The translations under genes were made by a program, and so were the position numbers. From Lasiosphaeria ovina (lineage: Eukaryota; Ascomycota; Sordariomycetes; Sordariales; Lasiosphaeriaceae), in contig JAULSN010000007.1 in assembly GCA_033439765.1 (NCBI GenBank), positions 620,001-684,000 on the forward strand: 64,000 nt of DNA, read 5' to 3'. This document shows, one piece after another, positions 23,851-34,494 of the stretch; position 1 is the first letter of the stretch; each line of letters begins with the position of its first letter. A model generated the notes under the pieces. It made no database searches. It was given only the letters and a program-made list of their open reading frames with translations, and was not told where the DNA came from.

Positions 23851-25405
23851 TATTCTAACGAGATACCTTATCTTAGTATACTTAATCCTATCTTCTTCTT
23901 CGTCGATCTTAGGGATATATTCCCTAGGAGGGAGTCCTCATTTCCTAAGGCGCCTAGTTTATTAACTCGATATCGGTATCGTTATTATCGCTTATCGACG
24001 AAGACTAGCCACTATCTTCCTCCGAGTCCGAATCGAATTACTACGTAATAGCTCGGATTTTGGCTTCCTATTAGCGACGAGCTTACTCCTTAAGCGGGCA
24101 ATTATTCTAGACGTGGCCTTTCTCGCGGTATACGAAGTAACGACCTTCCTTAGTAAGCTATATAGCTTCGGTCTTATTAGGACGTAGGGGAAGCGACGGG
24201 GAGTTACCCGAGGCCACTAGCTTCGGGTTCCTAATAGGGGTATTAGGGCGGTAACTACCGCTATGGCGAGGCTTATCTTTCTTTACGGTAGGAACTAGGT
24301 CCTTCTACTTAGCCTCTTTTCGCTAACGTACGTTAGTGAAGTTTCGGGCAATGCTTTATCCGTACTTGGCGACGCTCTCGAAAGTGGCGTCCGGGGCCAA
24401 GAATATAGGTATTATAGTAGTAATATAGATAGGGTGAATCTTACGGCGGAACTCTATAATCCATTCCGACTTCGGTTTACGGACCTTACCTACTAAATGA
24501 ATAAACTTATTCTTGAACTTAATATAGTCGTTACCGACGTTTTCCATAGCCAACTTATCGTAGTCATCCTAAGCGGTCTTAAGGCGATTCGGGTTATACT
24601 ATTCGGACTAGATAAGATCGAGTAAGGCGTTACTAGTAGTAATTAGTTTAAGGTAGTTATTCGATATATAGGGATTAATCGTATCTAAGGCTACGCCTAC
24701 TAAATAGTTCTCGATATACGCTATACGTACGCGGTCGGTAGTAAAGTAGTTAGCGTTACCTTCTAACTTATTTATTAAGTATCGGTAGAAGATCTCGAAT
24801 TCCACCCTATCCACGTCGGGGTCGGCGTTCTAGGGCTTTAGGCTATTAATCTTCGCGGAACGGGCAGCTCGCTAGGTCGAGGTCTCTAATAGGGCCGGTA
24901 TAGTACGGGGTAGGCGGCTACGGTTCCTAATAGTATTCTAGGTACTAATATTAATATTAATCGTAGTCGAGGGGTCGGGAATAGAAGTGACTAACGGAGT
25001 CAGGTTCGGAGTATTTAGGTTCTTGAGCTTACGATTCTCGACGGCTTACTCGGCGATCGTCTATTAGAGGTCGAACGTATCGGCGACCTTATCTTATAAT
25101 TCTTACTCTAAGCTAACGATACGGGCTTGGGTATCGCTAAGAGCGACGTTAGGGTTCTTCAGTACCTCTTTAATATTCTAGGCAAATACTTTAGTCTACT
25201 AGAAAAGAAGTTCCTAGTTAGTATCCAGTCGGCTGGCGGTGGTTAGTAATTCGGCGCTCTAGGCTCGAAAAGCGGCTATAGCGATAACTCGGAACTTGAA
25301 TTCTTAGTATATAGCGTCTTCATTATCTTTCACTATACGGGCGAAGTCGTCTCGTAAGTAGAGTCTATTAAAAGCGGGCCAAGTATTAATACCTTTATCA
25401 GTCAT
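23850..25405 (-). pseudogene. chromovirus B gag
   Basis: The start ATG at 25405-25403 begins MTDKGINTWPAFNRLYLRDD. Open pieces remain at 24814-24608 and 24553-24356. Early stops fall at Gln positions (for example after DNEDAIY), each a single C-to-T change from CAA or CAG. The C-terminal knuckle at about 24090-24140 has lost its first cysteines to Tyr. A plus-strand frame at 25415-25870 lies in the leader between this start and the 5' LTR; I treat it as chance. Confidence 0.75.
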
Positions 25406-25908
25406 CGGACGGAAATGGAAAGCTACTCCTATAGTCGCTCGGCGACCGTAATACTCGGCGATCTTACCTATACGAAGTGCGGTATTAGCACGCTATTAGT
25501 CGGTCGTCATCTCGAAGCGTTCCCTAGGCATTTCGGCTATAATAACTCGCTTATAGAACTCGAGCTGGGTCTCGTTTTCCTCGATAGTAGTACGCGGGTT
25601 AGCAATATTAAGGGACAGGCGCGACGCTCCGCGTACTACTCCTATTCGTATCAGATCAGGGTACTACGTTATGATCTTATCTTACGGCGGCATTATAGCG
25701 TCCAACGCTATAGGGTCATAGTCAACTTCAGTTCTAGCCTTCTACGTAGTAGTAGCGGCTTCTTCAGGGGATCTCGGTATCGTAACGGAGATACTTCAAG
25801 TCTTCGGTCGGGGTTCGTTAGGTTAATCTTATTAGTCGGTTTCTTCTTCTTTAGGTCGGTGGGATATTAGAAAGCCTTCCCAGGCGGTGGATATTAACCT
25901 TAGAATGA

Positions 25909-26161
25909 TATGACAGCGGTCAATAGTAACTAGGAAAAGGATCGCTAATATAGCTATACCATAGTCTAAGGATTCTAAGGTAAAGAAGAAAGGAAGAAAA
26001 TCTATAAAGGTACGATTGTGGTCGCGGGGTAAGTATGGGCTAGGGCTTAGGGAGCACGGACCTCTGGGGCTTGCGGGAGGTCACGTGCGACTAATCCTAA
26101 TCGGGGCTAGTGATGAGCTTAAATCCGTGGTGGGGCCTTGGCGCTGGTGCCGACCGTGACA
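25909..26161 (-). repeat. chromovirus B 5' LTR (253 bp)
   Basis: This is the partner of 19244-19496. After it the copia frame continues with the pre-integrase domain, which places the insertion between a Tyr and a Pro codon of the copia protein. Confidence 0.92.
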
Positions 26162-28215
26162 ACCCTCGTACGGATAAGCTCTATAAACTTCTAAAGAAGG
26201 CCGGGTATAAGGACGTACGTAAGAAGATCCTTAAGGAAATCGAGAAAGTCTATTACTATTACTAAACGTACGACCCGGTACCTAAACGGTTTAAGTTTAC
26301 GATTAAGGACGAGTACGAATTTAATTACGAAGTCGTTATTAATATCGTTTAGCTTAAGGGAAAGAAGGTATTATACGTTATTAATATAGTAATATTATTC
26401 TAAGTAGCTATATTCGTATAATCGATATCGGTAAATAATATATAGAACGTACTATATCGATACTAGATTTATATCTATTAAGGACTACTAGATATCGTCT
26501 CGTACGATCTAGGTACTAACTTCGTATTTAAGGAATTTAGGAATAATATAAGAATTATAAGTATCTCTTATAAGGAGATACTAATCGAGGTATATTAAGT
26601 AGTCGGAAAGGTCGAACGAGCTTACTACCCTTTAGAGCGGACGTACGATATCCTTTACTATAAGCTTAGTTATCGTACGGATAATAAAACTATACTCTAA
26701 ATAGCTATTAAGGCCTTAAATAATACCGCCGGCCTAGACGGACTTATACCTACGCTCCTAGTCTTCGGAGTATACCCCCGAATTAACTACGACTCGCTAC
26801 CATCGTTAGAAATTAAGGAGCGAGTATTAGTAGTATAGAAAGCGATAAAGATACTACGCGAGATACGTATATAGGTTAATATTAATCGTACATTAAATAC
26901 TAGGAACGGCCTACGGACGGACGACGTCCTTATATTACCCCTAAGGAGCGAGGTACTCGTTTAGCGAGAAGGTAAGGATAAGAAGTAGGAAGGCCCCTAC
27001 CTAGTTATCGCTAAAGACTATGCTAACGTTACTATCGAGATATAGAGCGGGTTAAAGACGTTTAGAATTATATAAGTTAAGCCGTACTATCGAGATAAGA
27101 ATCTAGACGTTACGTACGATTAAGGTTAAGAACTTATTCCTAATGTACTTAACCCTATTCCTAACGTACTAGATCCTAATCCTATAGAACTAGTTTCTAT
27201 ACCTATTAAACGAGGAAGGGGACGACCGAGAAAGAATCCTATCCCAACCCTAATATAGGGTACGATTAATATAACCTAGAGGGAACGTAACGTATAATAA
27301 CTAGCGATCTAACTATAAGAAGAAGGGAAGATTACTATATTAGGTAACCCGTTCGAGGAGTCGGACGCTAAGGAGATCGACGCCCTCTTAATCGTATATA
27401 TTATCGAGGTTATTTAGTATAATAAGGAAGAGTATAGAAAGCTCTAGATATATAATACTCGGCTCGTATACGAGATAAAGGGAAAGGAGATAGTCCCGTA
27501 CGAGAAGTCTAGACTTATCGTTTAAGGGTATAGAGACGAGGATAAGAAGGAGATCCTTACCTAGGCCTTAACTATCTAGAGGATAAGCTAGCGCCTAATT
27601 CTCGTACTAGTACCCTCGTTAAAGAAGAGGTTTAACGTACGAATCGAGCTACGCGATATTACCTAAGTATATACTTAATCTAAGGATCCGCTATAGCGAA
27701 AGATTATCGTACGACTCCCTAAGGAATTTAGAGATAAGTATCTAAAGGGAACGATACTCTAGATCCGAAGGCTACTCTATAGACTAGTAGAGTTAGGAGT
27801 ATATTAGTTCAAGACGTACGCCTAGTACTATATCGAGAAGCTAGGTATATATACGTCGACGTACGACCCCTACCTACTTTATACCTAGGACGGCTAGAAG
27901 GAATTCGGTATTACTAGAATATAGACGGACGATATACTTACGCTAGCTACTCCCGAGTTCTTTAGGAAGGAGGAAGCTAAGCTTAAAGAAGTAGGGCTAA
28001 AGGCTAAGCCGAAGTCGTACCTTACGTACAATACCCAGATCGAGTTTAACGGATACCGGATCCAACTTTAAGGATACGAGATCACCGTTAAGCAGAAGGG
28101 TCAGGCTAAGTAACTAAGCTTAATTAACCTAAAGGACAAGGACGTACCCTAGTAATATATCTCCCAGCGAGCGCGTAGAGCGTATATTACTAGTATCTAC
28201 TAACCTACCTAGTAG
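26162..28215 (+). pseudogene. copia integrase and reverse transcriptase, RIP-broken
   Basis: The frame contains the pre-integrase Cys/His region (26230-26270, Cys now Tyr) and the integrase core. The conserved stretch VGKVERAYYPLERTYDILY is at about 26600-26655 and ends in KPYYRDKNL near 27100. The RT domain follows with SRLVIQGYRDEDKKEILTQA at about 27510-27570, PKEFRDKYLKGTILRIRRPL, the DDILTLATP catalytic motif near 27930, and ISQRARRAYITSIYQP ending near 28210. TAG codons interrupt at Gln/Trp sites. The expected RNase H domain is not seen after 28215. Confidence 0.82.
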
Positions 28216-29710
28216 AGGACGGTAAGATTACCGTACGAATCGAGGTATTTATAAATAGATTAGAGAAGAAGGAGGAGGACGAGTAAAAGGAGGAGAGTAT
28301 ATTATATACTAATATATTACGACGGCCATAATACTAATATAGATTTACTAAAGAACCCCGGAATTCATTTTAAACTTAATATACGACCTATATAATAGAG
28401 AAAAGATACTATACTAAGAACGACCCTAGCCGTACTAAGAAACCTCCTCGAGCGTACGAAGAGCTAAGGCGTAAGCTAAGGCTAAAGGAGGAGGGTATTC
28501 CTATTAAAAGTAATCGGGTTCAGGCGCGAGCCCGAATTAGATAACGGTAGACGCCCCTACTACGGGCGATTAGGCGAGCCCCCAAACGAACTACCGCCTA
28601 GACTTCCACCGCCGCTACTACTACCGCTAAGCACCGATTTAGCGCCCGAAACCGAGCCCGTACGGGAGTACGAATAGACCGTACTACGCGATTACCAGAC
28701 GTACGACGAATAGGCGCTATTCTAATAGTCGGGTAGGCGAAAATAGTAGCGAAAACGAGGAATGGACTCCGGATTACTATACCGGTTTATATAGCGACGA
28801 ACGCGCGTACCGTACGAGTAAATAAGGAGCGTACGGAAGTACGACTCGCGGCGAATAATCTTAGTAAAGAAGGTATTAAGGTTAGCGAAGTCTTTAGCGT
28901 TTATACGTACCTCGGTATCGACTAAGGGTATTACGGCGATACGACGCTCGTCGTCCTAAGTACGAGTTAACTTATCGTATAATAAAAGAAAGAGTCCCGA
29001 GGGTATCGTACGTTAATAGTAAGAAAGCCAAGGAGACGCCGATTACCCTCCGAGGTAGTAGGAATCAGAATCCAGATAGATCCGTCTCCTATCGTACAAT
29101 AAGGAACGCTACCGAATAGGGCGGTCGTAGCCGTACCCTTAGTAAAAGATATTATATAATACTAGGCTAGGTACGCGCGAGCTTCTAAGAGAAGGAGAGG
29201 GAGAGTACGCGCGCGGGTATAAGAGAGAGAGTGAGGTATAAGGAAGAAGGGAAGAAGGAAAAGAGCCAGGAAAGAAGAGCTACTTTATACCCGGGCGGCC
29301 AGCCTCGAGAGGGTAAGGCCCGGACCTACTACCCCTTCCGTACGGACCTCGAACTCTATCTCGTCGTTATATAAAGGCAAATATATTATCGGACGACCCG
29401 GCACGCGAGTACGGAGCGGGCCACTCATCTTACCGTCATCTTATACGGCACCGGCTATTAGATAAGGTAAGCCGGCACGGCTCACTTCTCTACTACGTAC
29501 GTACCTGGATAAGCAAATAAGGTAGCGTACGATTAAGGTAACGTACGATTAAGGTAAATAATAATCTAATGAAGAAGTATACCGAGAGCACGATTACGTT
29601 AAGTAAACCACGGAAATAGGTTATTTCGAGAGGGACTTATCTCCGAGTTATATAAAAGAGATAAGAAGGCGTTATCTACAATAGGAAGGAAGACCGGAGA
29701 CGTGCGGTCA
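28216..29710 (+). other. 3' part of copia without recognisable RNase H
   Basis: About 1.5 kb lies between the end of the RT sense and the polypurine tract. It is heavily RIP-altered, purine-rich in places, and I cannot read RNase H motifs in it. It may hold a rearranged 3' end or an extra frame (around 28430-28800). Confidence 0.4.
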
Positions 29711-29721
29711 CAAAAGAAGAG
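29711..29721 (+). other. polypurine tract of the copia element
   Basis: CAAAAGAAGAG lies eight bases before the right LTR, a usual spot for the plus-strand primer. It supports plus orientation. Confidence 0.6.
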
Positions 29722-29728
29722 TTACCAG

Positions 29729-29957
29729 TATTAGAATAGCGATATTGGTGACCGCATACTAGCGGAGGTCGCGTGACCGCGCACGTATAAAGGCACGTGC
29801 CGCGCATAGACCTCCCGCCCACACATACAAAACCCCGGTCGCCTTAGAACCCAGTTTAGTTCCTTAGACAGAATAGAACCAACATTACACCCCCCCAACG
29901 GTAGATCTACCACCCTTAGACCTGTAGGATCCCTACGTGGTTTGAGAACCACGAACA
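29729..29957 (+). repeat. copia 3' LTR (229 bp)
   Basis: This is the right LTR, starting TA in place of TG and ending CA, followed by TTAAC. It matches 8551-8779 except for ten transitions. Confidence 0.93.
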
Positions 29958-29962
29958 TTAAC
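29958..29962. repeat. target-site duplication TTAAC, right copy
   Basis: This is an exact copy of 8546-8550. Confidence 0.93.
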
Positions 29963-30138
29963 GATCAGCTTTTAATATCGCCGACTTCCCTCACTGCAAT
30001 TTTCGAACTCGACATGTCCATATCGCACAACATGCCCGCCACCCTGGATTAAAGTCACACTCGGGTAGTGCCATGTCATCATTCTCGTCGCAGAGAGACC
30101 AGACACGACATCAGAAATATCCATGAATTACGGCGTAT

Positions 30139-31988
30139 TTGACTATGTTGGGCCATCCGACTTTTTATCTCGTGGAGCGAGCTTCCTCAAACTGTCACCG
30201 CTTGCTTGCGACAAGAAATGACCACGGCAGCGACGGCATGCTCAGCGGCGTGTTGTTTCGCCGGGGAGGCGGGAACACAGGCACCACCGAGGTCCGCCCC
30301 GAGTTTGCCAACCAGTTCCTCGTGACGGACGTGGCCGCCTTCGCCCGCGGAAGCCGCTTCGTCAGGCGCCCGCTCCTGCCCAGCATCGCCATGCTGCTCA
30401 ACCCCTGCACGACGGTTCTCGCCTTCGTGCTCAGCATGCTGCGCACGATGCTGCTGGTCCTGCTCTCGCGCCTCCCGGCGTCGCCGTGGCCGTTGAGGAA
30501 GATCAGCGTGGCCAACACGGCCGTGCTGTACCACGACGGGCGCGCCCTGGCGACGTGTGCTAGCGGTCCGCCGTTGCGCGTGGCGCTGCCGTCTCTCGAG
30601 ACCATCGGCTGGTTCAACGGGCGAGCGGCCGAGAACGAGCCGGAGCGCGGCGGCGACACGAGGGCCGGGTTCGGCGGGTCCGGCGCCGTGTCCTTCATGC
30701 GGTCGTGGACGACGGCGCACCTGCGCGTCAACCCTATCACGGACGAGCTGATCACGTTCCACCCCGTCTCTATCAAGCCGTACGTGCAGAACTCGATCGT
30801 ACCGCCGGCCAAGTCCAGCGCGCCCGCGCCCTTCAACCTCGCCGTGCCGGGCGTCGCGTCGCCAAAGATTATGCACGACTTTGGCGTCTCGCACGGCCAC
30901 ACCGTCATCATGGACCTGCCGCTGGGCCTGGGCCCGTTCAACTTCGCCAGGGGCGCGCCGGTCGTGTCGTACGACGCCGCGGCCAAGGCGCGCTTCGGCG
31001 TGTTCCCGCGCCACCGCCCCCAGGACGTGCGCTGGTTGGAGACCAACCCGTGCTGAATCTCCACGCGGCCAACTCCTGGGATGACGACAATGACAACCCT
31101 GCGGCCAGCTCGACGACGGCCGTCAACCTCCCCGTGCCGACCGCCGCGCCAGCCCCGCCGGAGTACCCCGAAGATGAGCAATGCCGGCTGTACTACTACC
31201 GGTTCGTGCTTCCGCGAGCAGCAGCAGGCGCAGCAGGGAGCACCGAAAAGAAGGAACCCCCGGCCCCTCCGGGAATCGCGCAGCAGTGGGTGCTGTCGGC
31301 CATCGCATTCGAGTTCCCGACCATGTCACCACTACACCACACCAGATGGCCGACGCGCGCTAACGTCTACGGCTGCTCAACCAAGTGGATACCCTACTCG
31401 ATCGCGCTGGGCAAACCGGCCAAGATCGACGTGCTGGCCAAGATCGACACCAAGACCCTCATCGCGCGCGGCCGCGCGAACCCGCCGCAGACTGCCAAGG
31501 GCTGCGTCGACGCGCGCACGGTGCCCGAGATCCTCACCGCTCCCGTCAACAACGATCGCGACGACGCGATCCAGCTGTTCGACATGCCGGCCGGCTGGTT
31601 CGCGTAGGAGCCGCGCTTCGTCCCGCGCTCTCACGGATAGTCTGCGGACGAAGACGACGGGTGGCTGCTGACGTACGTGTTCGACGAGTCGCAGCTCGAC
31701 GCGCACGGCCGGTGTCCTGACGGGAACGTCGTCATCAGCAGCGAGCTGTGGATCATCGACGCGCGCAGCATACACCACGTCGTCGCGCGCGTCCGCCTGC
31801 CCCAGCGCGTGCCGTACGGCTTCCACGGCGCCTGGTTCGGCGAGCGCGACATCGCGGCCCAGCGCCCGTTTGATCGGGTACGCGAAATGGCGGCGGCGGA
31901 GGGCTGGGGGGAGGCTGACACCGGTGGTGCTGATGCTACTCCTGCGGCGTGGCTGGGGCTGGGGCGCTGGTTGGGTTGTGGGTGGTAA
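30139..31988 (+). pseudogene. carotenoid cleavage oxygenase (RPE65 family) pseudogene
   Basis: The family uses Fe(II) held by four histidines to split carotenoids, apocarotenoids or stilbenes. All four sites can be read: WTTAH near 30715, SPKIMHDFG near 30870, LHAANSWDD near 31065 and YGFHGAWF near 31825. Other family sequence includes SVANTAVLYHDGRALATC and MSPLHHTR. A hydrophobic insert (about 30385-30475) may be a membrane-binding patch. Lesions: the N-terminal region that should precede the DGMLSGV motif (about 30232) is missing. A frameshift at about 31054 follows WLETNPC. A TAG at 31605-31607 replaces an expected Gln after GWFA, and another TAG is at 31638-31640. The C-terminal frame then runs to 31988. 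It begins only about 180 bases from the copia LTR. A sequencing error could explain one lesion but not all. Confidence 0.85.
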
Positions 31989-33005
31989 TTATGTACTCCG
32001 TACATACAATCCAATCCCTGATTGGGTTGCATGTGCATATGCGTGCACTGGGTATGCGTCTCAAGATAGGCCGCGCTGCTAGCTGCGTTTTTGTGTCGAT
32101 TACCTATTACGGCCAGCTTACCTACTTCTGTCTTGTATCGCCGTCACTAAACCGCGACACGGTTTCCGGGAATTGAATGGGACGCATTCATCCATTGCCA
32201 TGTGTTGGTTGGTGTGTCTGCCGCAGCCCAAAATCCGAATCCAGCCCCCAACTCAGCACACAATGGATGCGGCAAAGCAAGGTGGGTTGGTGGGGGAGCT
32301 GGTTCATGGTTCAGGGGAAAACGCTGCCGAGCGCAGCTCTGATTTTTTTTCTCTCTTGCTATTTTTGGCTAGTGACAAAAGCGGATGGATGTAACGTCTG
32401 TTGGAACTTGGCAGTTGGCAGTTGGCAGTTAGCCGCGCCCAAGTCCCAACAAGCGCTGTGGCGGCGCCCAACGACGAATTCAGAATTCCAGAGAAACCCG
32501 CCTCTTCCTCTTCCTGTTCCCCATCCTCCCGTTCGTTGTGCCCCATCCAGGACTCCAACAACTCCCAGAAGCCCTGTCCTTGAGTGGCAAAGAAGAAGAA
32601 GGAACAAAATGCCAAGCGTGGAAATGGAAAGGCACGAAAAACGGAAGTTAGTGTCACGAAAATGGAGATTCAAGAAAAGAGACGAAAAATGATCAAAACT
32701 CTTCTTCGTGAATATGACAATATCTATATCTAATTTACCCACGGCCCGCGCCTCACATTTGCTTTTAGATACCTATACCATACATACATACATATTGAAG
32801 GGAACAAAAAATGACAGACACAGCGACCAAAAATAATGACCCAGCAGTGTGCAATTGCATCCGCCGGCCGTTTTTGCTTTTGAACCCGGGACCCAGAACC
32901 CAGACTTGGACCTGATACTGCTGCTGCAATTGCGAAAGTTGTTTATACAAGGACACACATAATCATGTCAATAATACACGCGAACGGGTGGATGCTCGAT
33001 GGTGG
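31989..33005. other. intergenic, no gene seen
   Basis: Only overlapping chance frames are present. A seven-base unit, GGCAGTT, is repeated in tandem near 32408-32430. The GH71 3' untranslated region should lie at the right end. Confidence 0.5.
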
Positions 33006-34434
33006 TCACACAGCGACAGCGTTCCAGTTCTGCACGCCGCCCTCGCACGTGGTGGTGATGGCGGGGCCGGTGACCTTGGCGATCTCGGCGCCGGCGCGCT
33101 TGACCGTCAGGGTGACGGCGCCCGTGTTGGCGCCGAAGGGGACGGCGCCTAGGTAGACGCCGGGGGTGCCCTTGCCGCCGGCGGGGGCCTGAGTGAAGGC
33201 TGCTGTGGCCGCCGTCCCGTTGACGCCAGCGGGCGCCGCCGCGTCAGCAGCGCCGCCAAACGTCACCTCGACGGTCACGCCCTCGTCAGACTTGAGCAGC
33301 GCGGCGAAGAAGACGCTGTCCTCGACTAGCGTCTCGGGCGGCACCTCGGTCTGGCCAAAGTCCTTGTTGTTGCCCGTGGTGCCGCCCGACGGGCAGGCTG
33401 TGGCCTTGGTCTTGCGGTAGGAGACGTAGGCATCCTCCTTGGTGATGGCAGGGGCCTTGCCGCCGGCCTTGTACTGGGCGATGTAGAAGGGAAGGAACTT
33501 CTGCCAGCCCGTGTGCGGATTGTTGGCAGCGTAGTTGACGGGGGCGTTGGAGAGCTTGAACAGGTCCAGCTCCGTGGCGCGCACGTTGTTGATGTAGTGC
33601 GACTCGCCCCAGTCGTTCCACGTCAGGATCTCGACAAAGTCCGGGTTGATCTCCATTACCTGCGCCCAGCGCGTGTCCCACAGGTTGTCGCCGTGCCACA
33701 GCCAGTTCTTATTGAAGCCCGGCAGGTTCGTGAAGAACCACGGCGACACGGGCATCATGTACTTCTTGCCACCCGTCAGCGCCCCCTGGAAGTTCTTGTC
33801 GGGCTGCGTCGTGATGTTGGTGTCGCCGTTGGGCCATGCGTTGAAGCTAAAGAGCCCGTCGACCACGCCGCCCGCCGCCGCTACGGCGGCCTTAGCGTCG
33901 AGCGACGACCAGTCGGGCACGAAGAAGCAGTTGGTGGACTTCTTGATGTCGGGCCAGTCGGGGGCGTTGGCGGGGCCTTCAAAGGTGGAGACAAAGGGCT
34001 TGCCGTCTACCTTGAAGTATGCCGGGTCGCCCGCGAACTTTTGGATCAGTGCCTGTGCGTCGGCCTTGGGCCAGGCTTTCTGTTCCAAGGGACCACCGAG
34101 GTAATCGAGCGACAGGAAGCCCGTAAACTTCTGGGCGTTGGCGGCCTTGAACGCGGTTGTCAGCGTCGCCTCGTTTTTGGTGTCACCGAAGCCGACGTTG
34201 AAAACAAAGCCGTCGATGGACAGGCTCTTTGCGAGCTTCATATCCGTCTCCCAGTCCTGCTGGGAGAGTCCTCCAGTATTTCCGGTCTGAAGAATTGAGT
34301 TCGTCTTAGCAAGCTTGCCTACTGAGGGGCGTGGTGGTGTCACTTACAATGACGTGCGCAAAAACTTCTTTCGCGGCCTGGGCCTGGAGAAAGGCCATGG
34401 ACGCCGCCACGGCGAGTGCGAGGACTCCCTTCAT
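33006..34434 (-). CDS. secreted GH71 alpha-1,3-glucanase, 455 aa, two exons
   Basis: Glycoside hydrolase family 71 enzymes cut alpha-1,3-glucan (mutan) in fungal cell walls, for wall remodelling or attack on other fungi. Exon 1 is 34434-34348 (29 codons) and gives a signal peptide (MKGVLALAVAASMAFLQAQA) followed by the family start VFAHVI. The intron is 34347-34287, GTAAGT..CAG, 61 bases. Exon 2 is 34286-33006, and the join reads FAHVI-TGNTGGLSQQDWETDM as expected. Family landmarks are DGFVFNVG, FTGFLSLDYLGG, FVSTFEGP, VSPWFFTNLP and the conserved EILTWNDWGESHYI. The C-terminal 110 residues form an Ala/Gly/Thr-rich beta-type domain. There is no carbohydrate-binding CBM24 tail. A TTTAAATA box lies about 55 bases before the ATG. 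Confidence 0.93.
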
Positions 34435-34486
34435 CTTTGCGTTACCAGCGGACTTTGTAAGATGATTCCTGGATCAAATGGAGGTA

Positions 34487-34494
34487 TTTAAAAA
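34487..34494 (-). promoter_or_regulatory. TATA-like box of the GH71 gene
   Basis: TTTAAATA on the minus strand lies about 55 bases upstream of the GH71 ATG. It is close for a TATA element, so this is only a suggestion. Confidence 0.3.

Larger units (their letters stand above)
19244..26161 (-). mobile_element. nested Ty3/gypsy chromovirus B, RIP-inactivated
   Basis: This element is 6,918 bp with 253-base LTRs (19244-19496 and 25909-26161), inserted in the copia pre-integrase region. Coding is on the minus strand. Gag starts at 25405, with a knuckle at about 24090-24140 (YREKGH, Cys to Tyr). Protease near 23730-23770 reads DIGVD where DTGAD is usual. RT lies at 22541-22190, with an open stretch 22541-22305 holding [10 protein letters not shown], then YIDN near 22200. 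Integrase is at about 20650-20430 (SDRGPQFIADFTDEISRLLG, SQSAGQVEI). A chromodomain lies at about 19930-19760 (EVDKIITSR, LQYQVE). A polypurine tract adjoins the left LTR. Mutation is milder than in the copia interior: 66- to 79-codon frames survive and TG is still frequent. No clean target duplication is visible. Confidence 0.9.
8551..29957 (+). mobile_element. outer Ty1/copia LTR retrotransposon, RIP-inactivated, carrying two nested elements
   Basis: Paired 229-base LTRs (8551-8779 and 29729-29957) start TG (TA on the right, mutated) and end CA, and are flanked by TTAAC on both sides. Without the two nested elements it is about 6.5 kb. Coding is on the plus strand: Gag (9100-9341 resuming at 17335), a zinc knuckle at about 18475-18520 with its cysteine codons now tyrosine, then the pre-integrase His/Cys region. 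The pre-integrase region is split by element B, with RLHRRFGYP before 19243 and RTDKLYKLLK after 26162. Integrase follows at 26330-27120 (VGKVERAYYPLERTY, NNTAGLDGLIPTLLVFG), then reverse transcriptase at about 27480-28215. Order Gag-integrase-RT defines copia. CA and TG are almost gone from the interior: 18481-18600 has neither. Most Gln and Trp codons are now stops. Confidence 0.93.

Noticed and set aside
25415..25870. 151-codon plus frame in chromovirus B
   Set aside because: It lies in the leader upstream of gag on the other strand, is Tyr/Ser/Arg-rich and shows no domain. Freedom from stops here is likely chance.
30187..31181. Minus-strand frames of 275 and 328 codons opposite the carotenoid oxygenase
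   Set aside because: They are GC-rich shadows: the plus strand carries clear family sequence and four His ligands, while the minus frames are Arg/Ala/Gly-rich without motifs.
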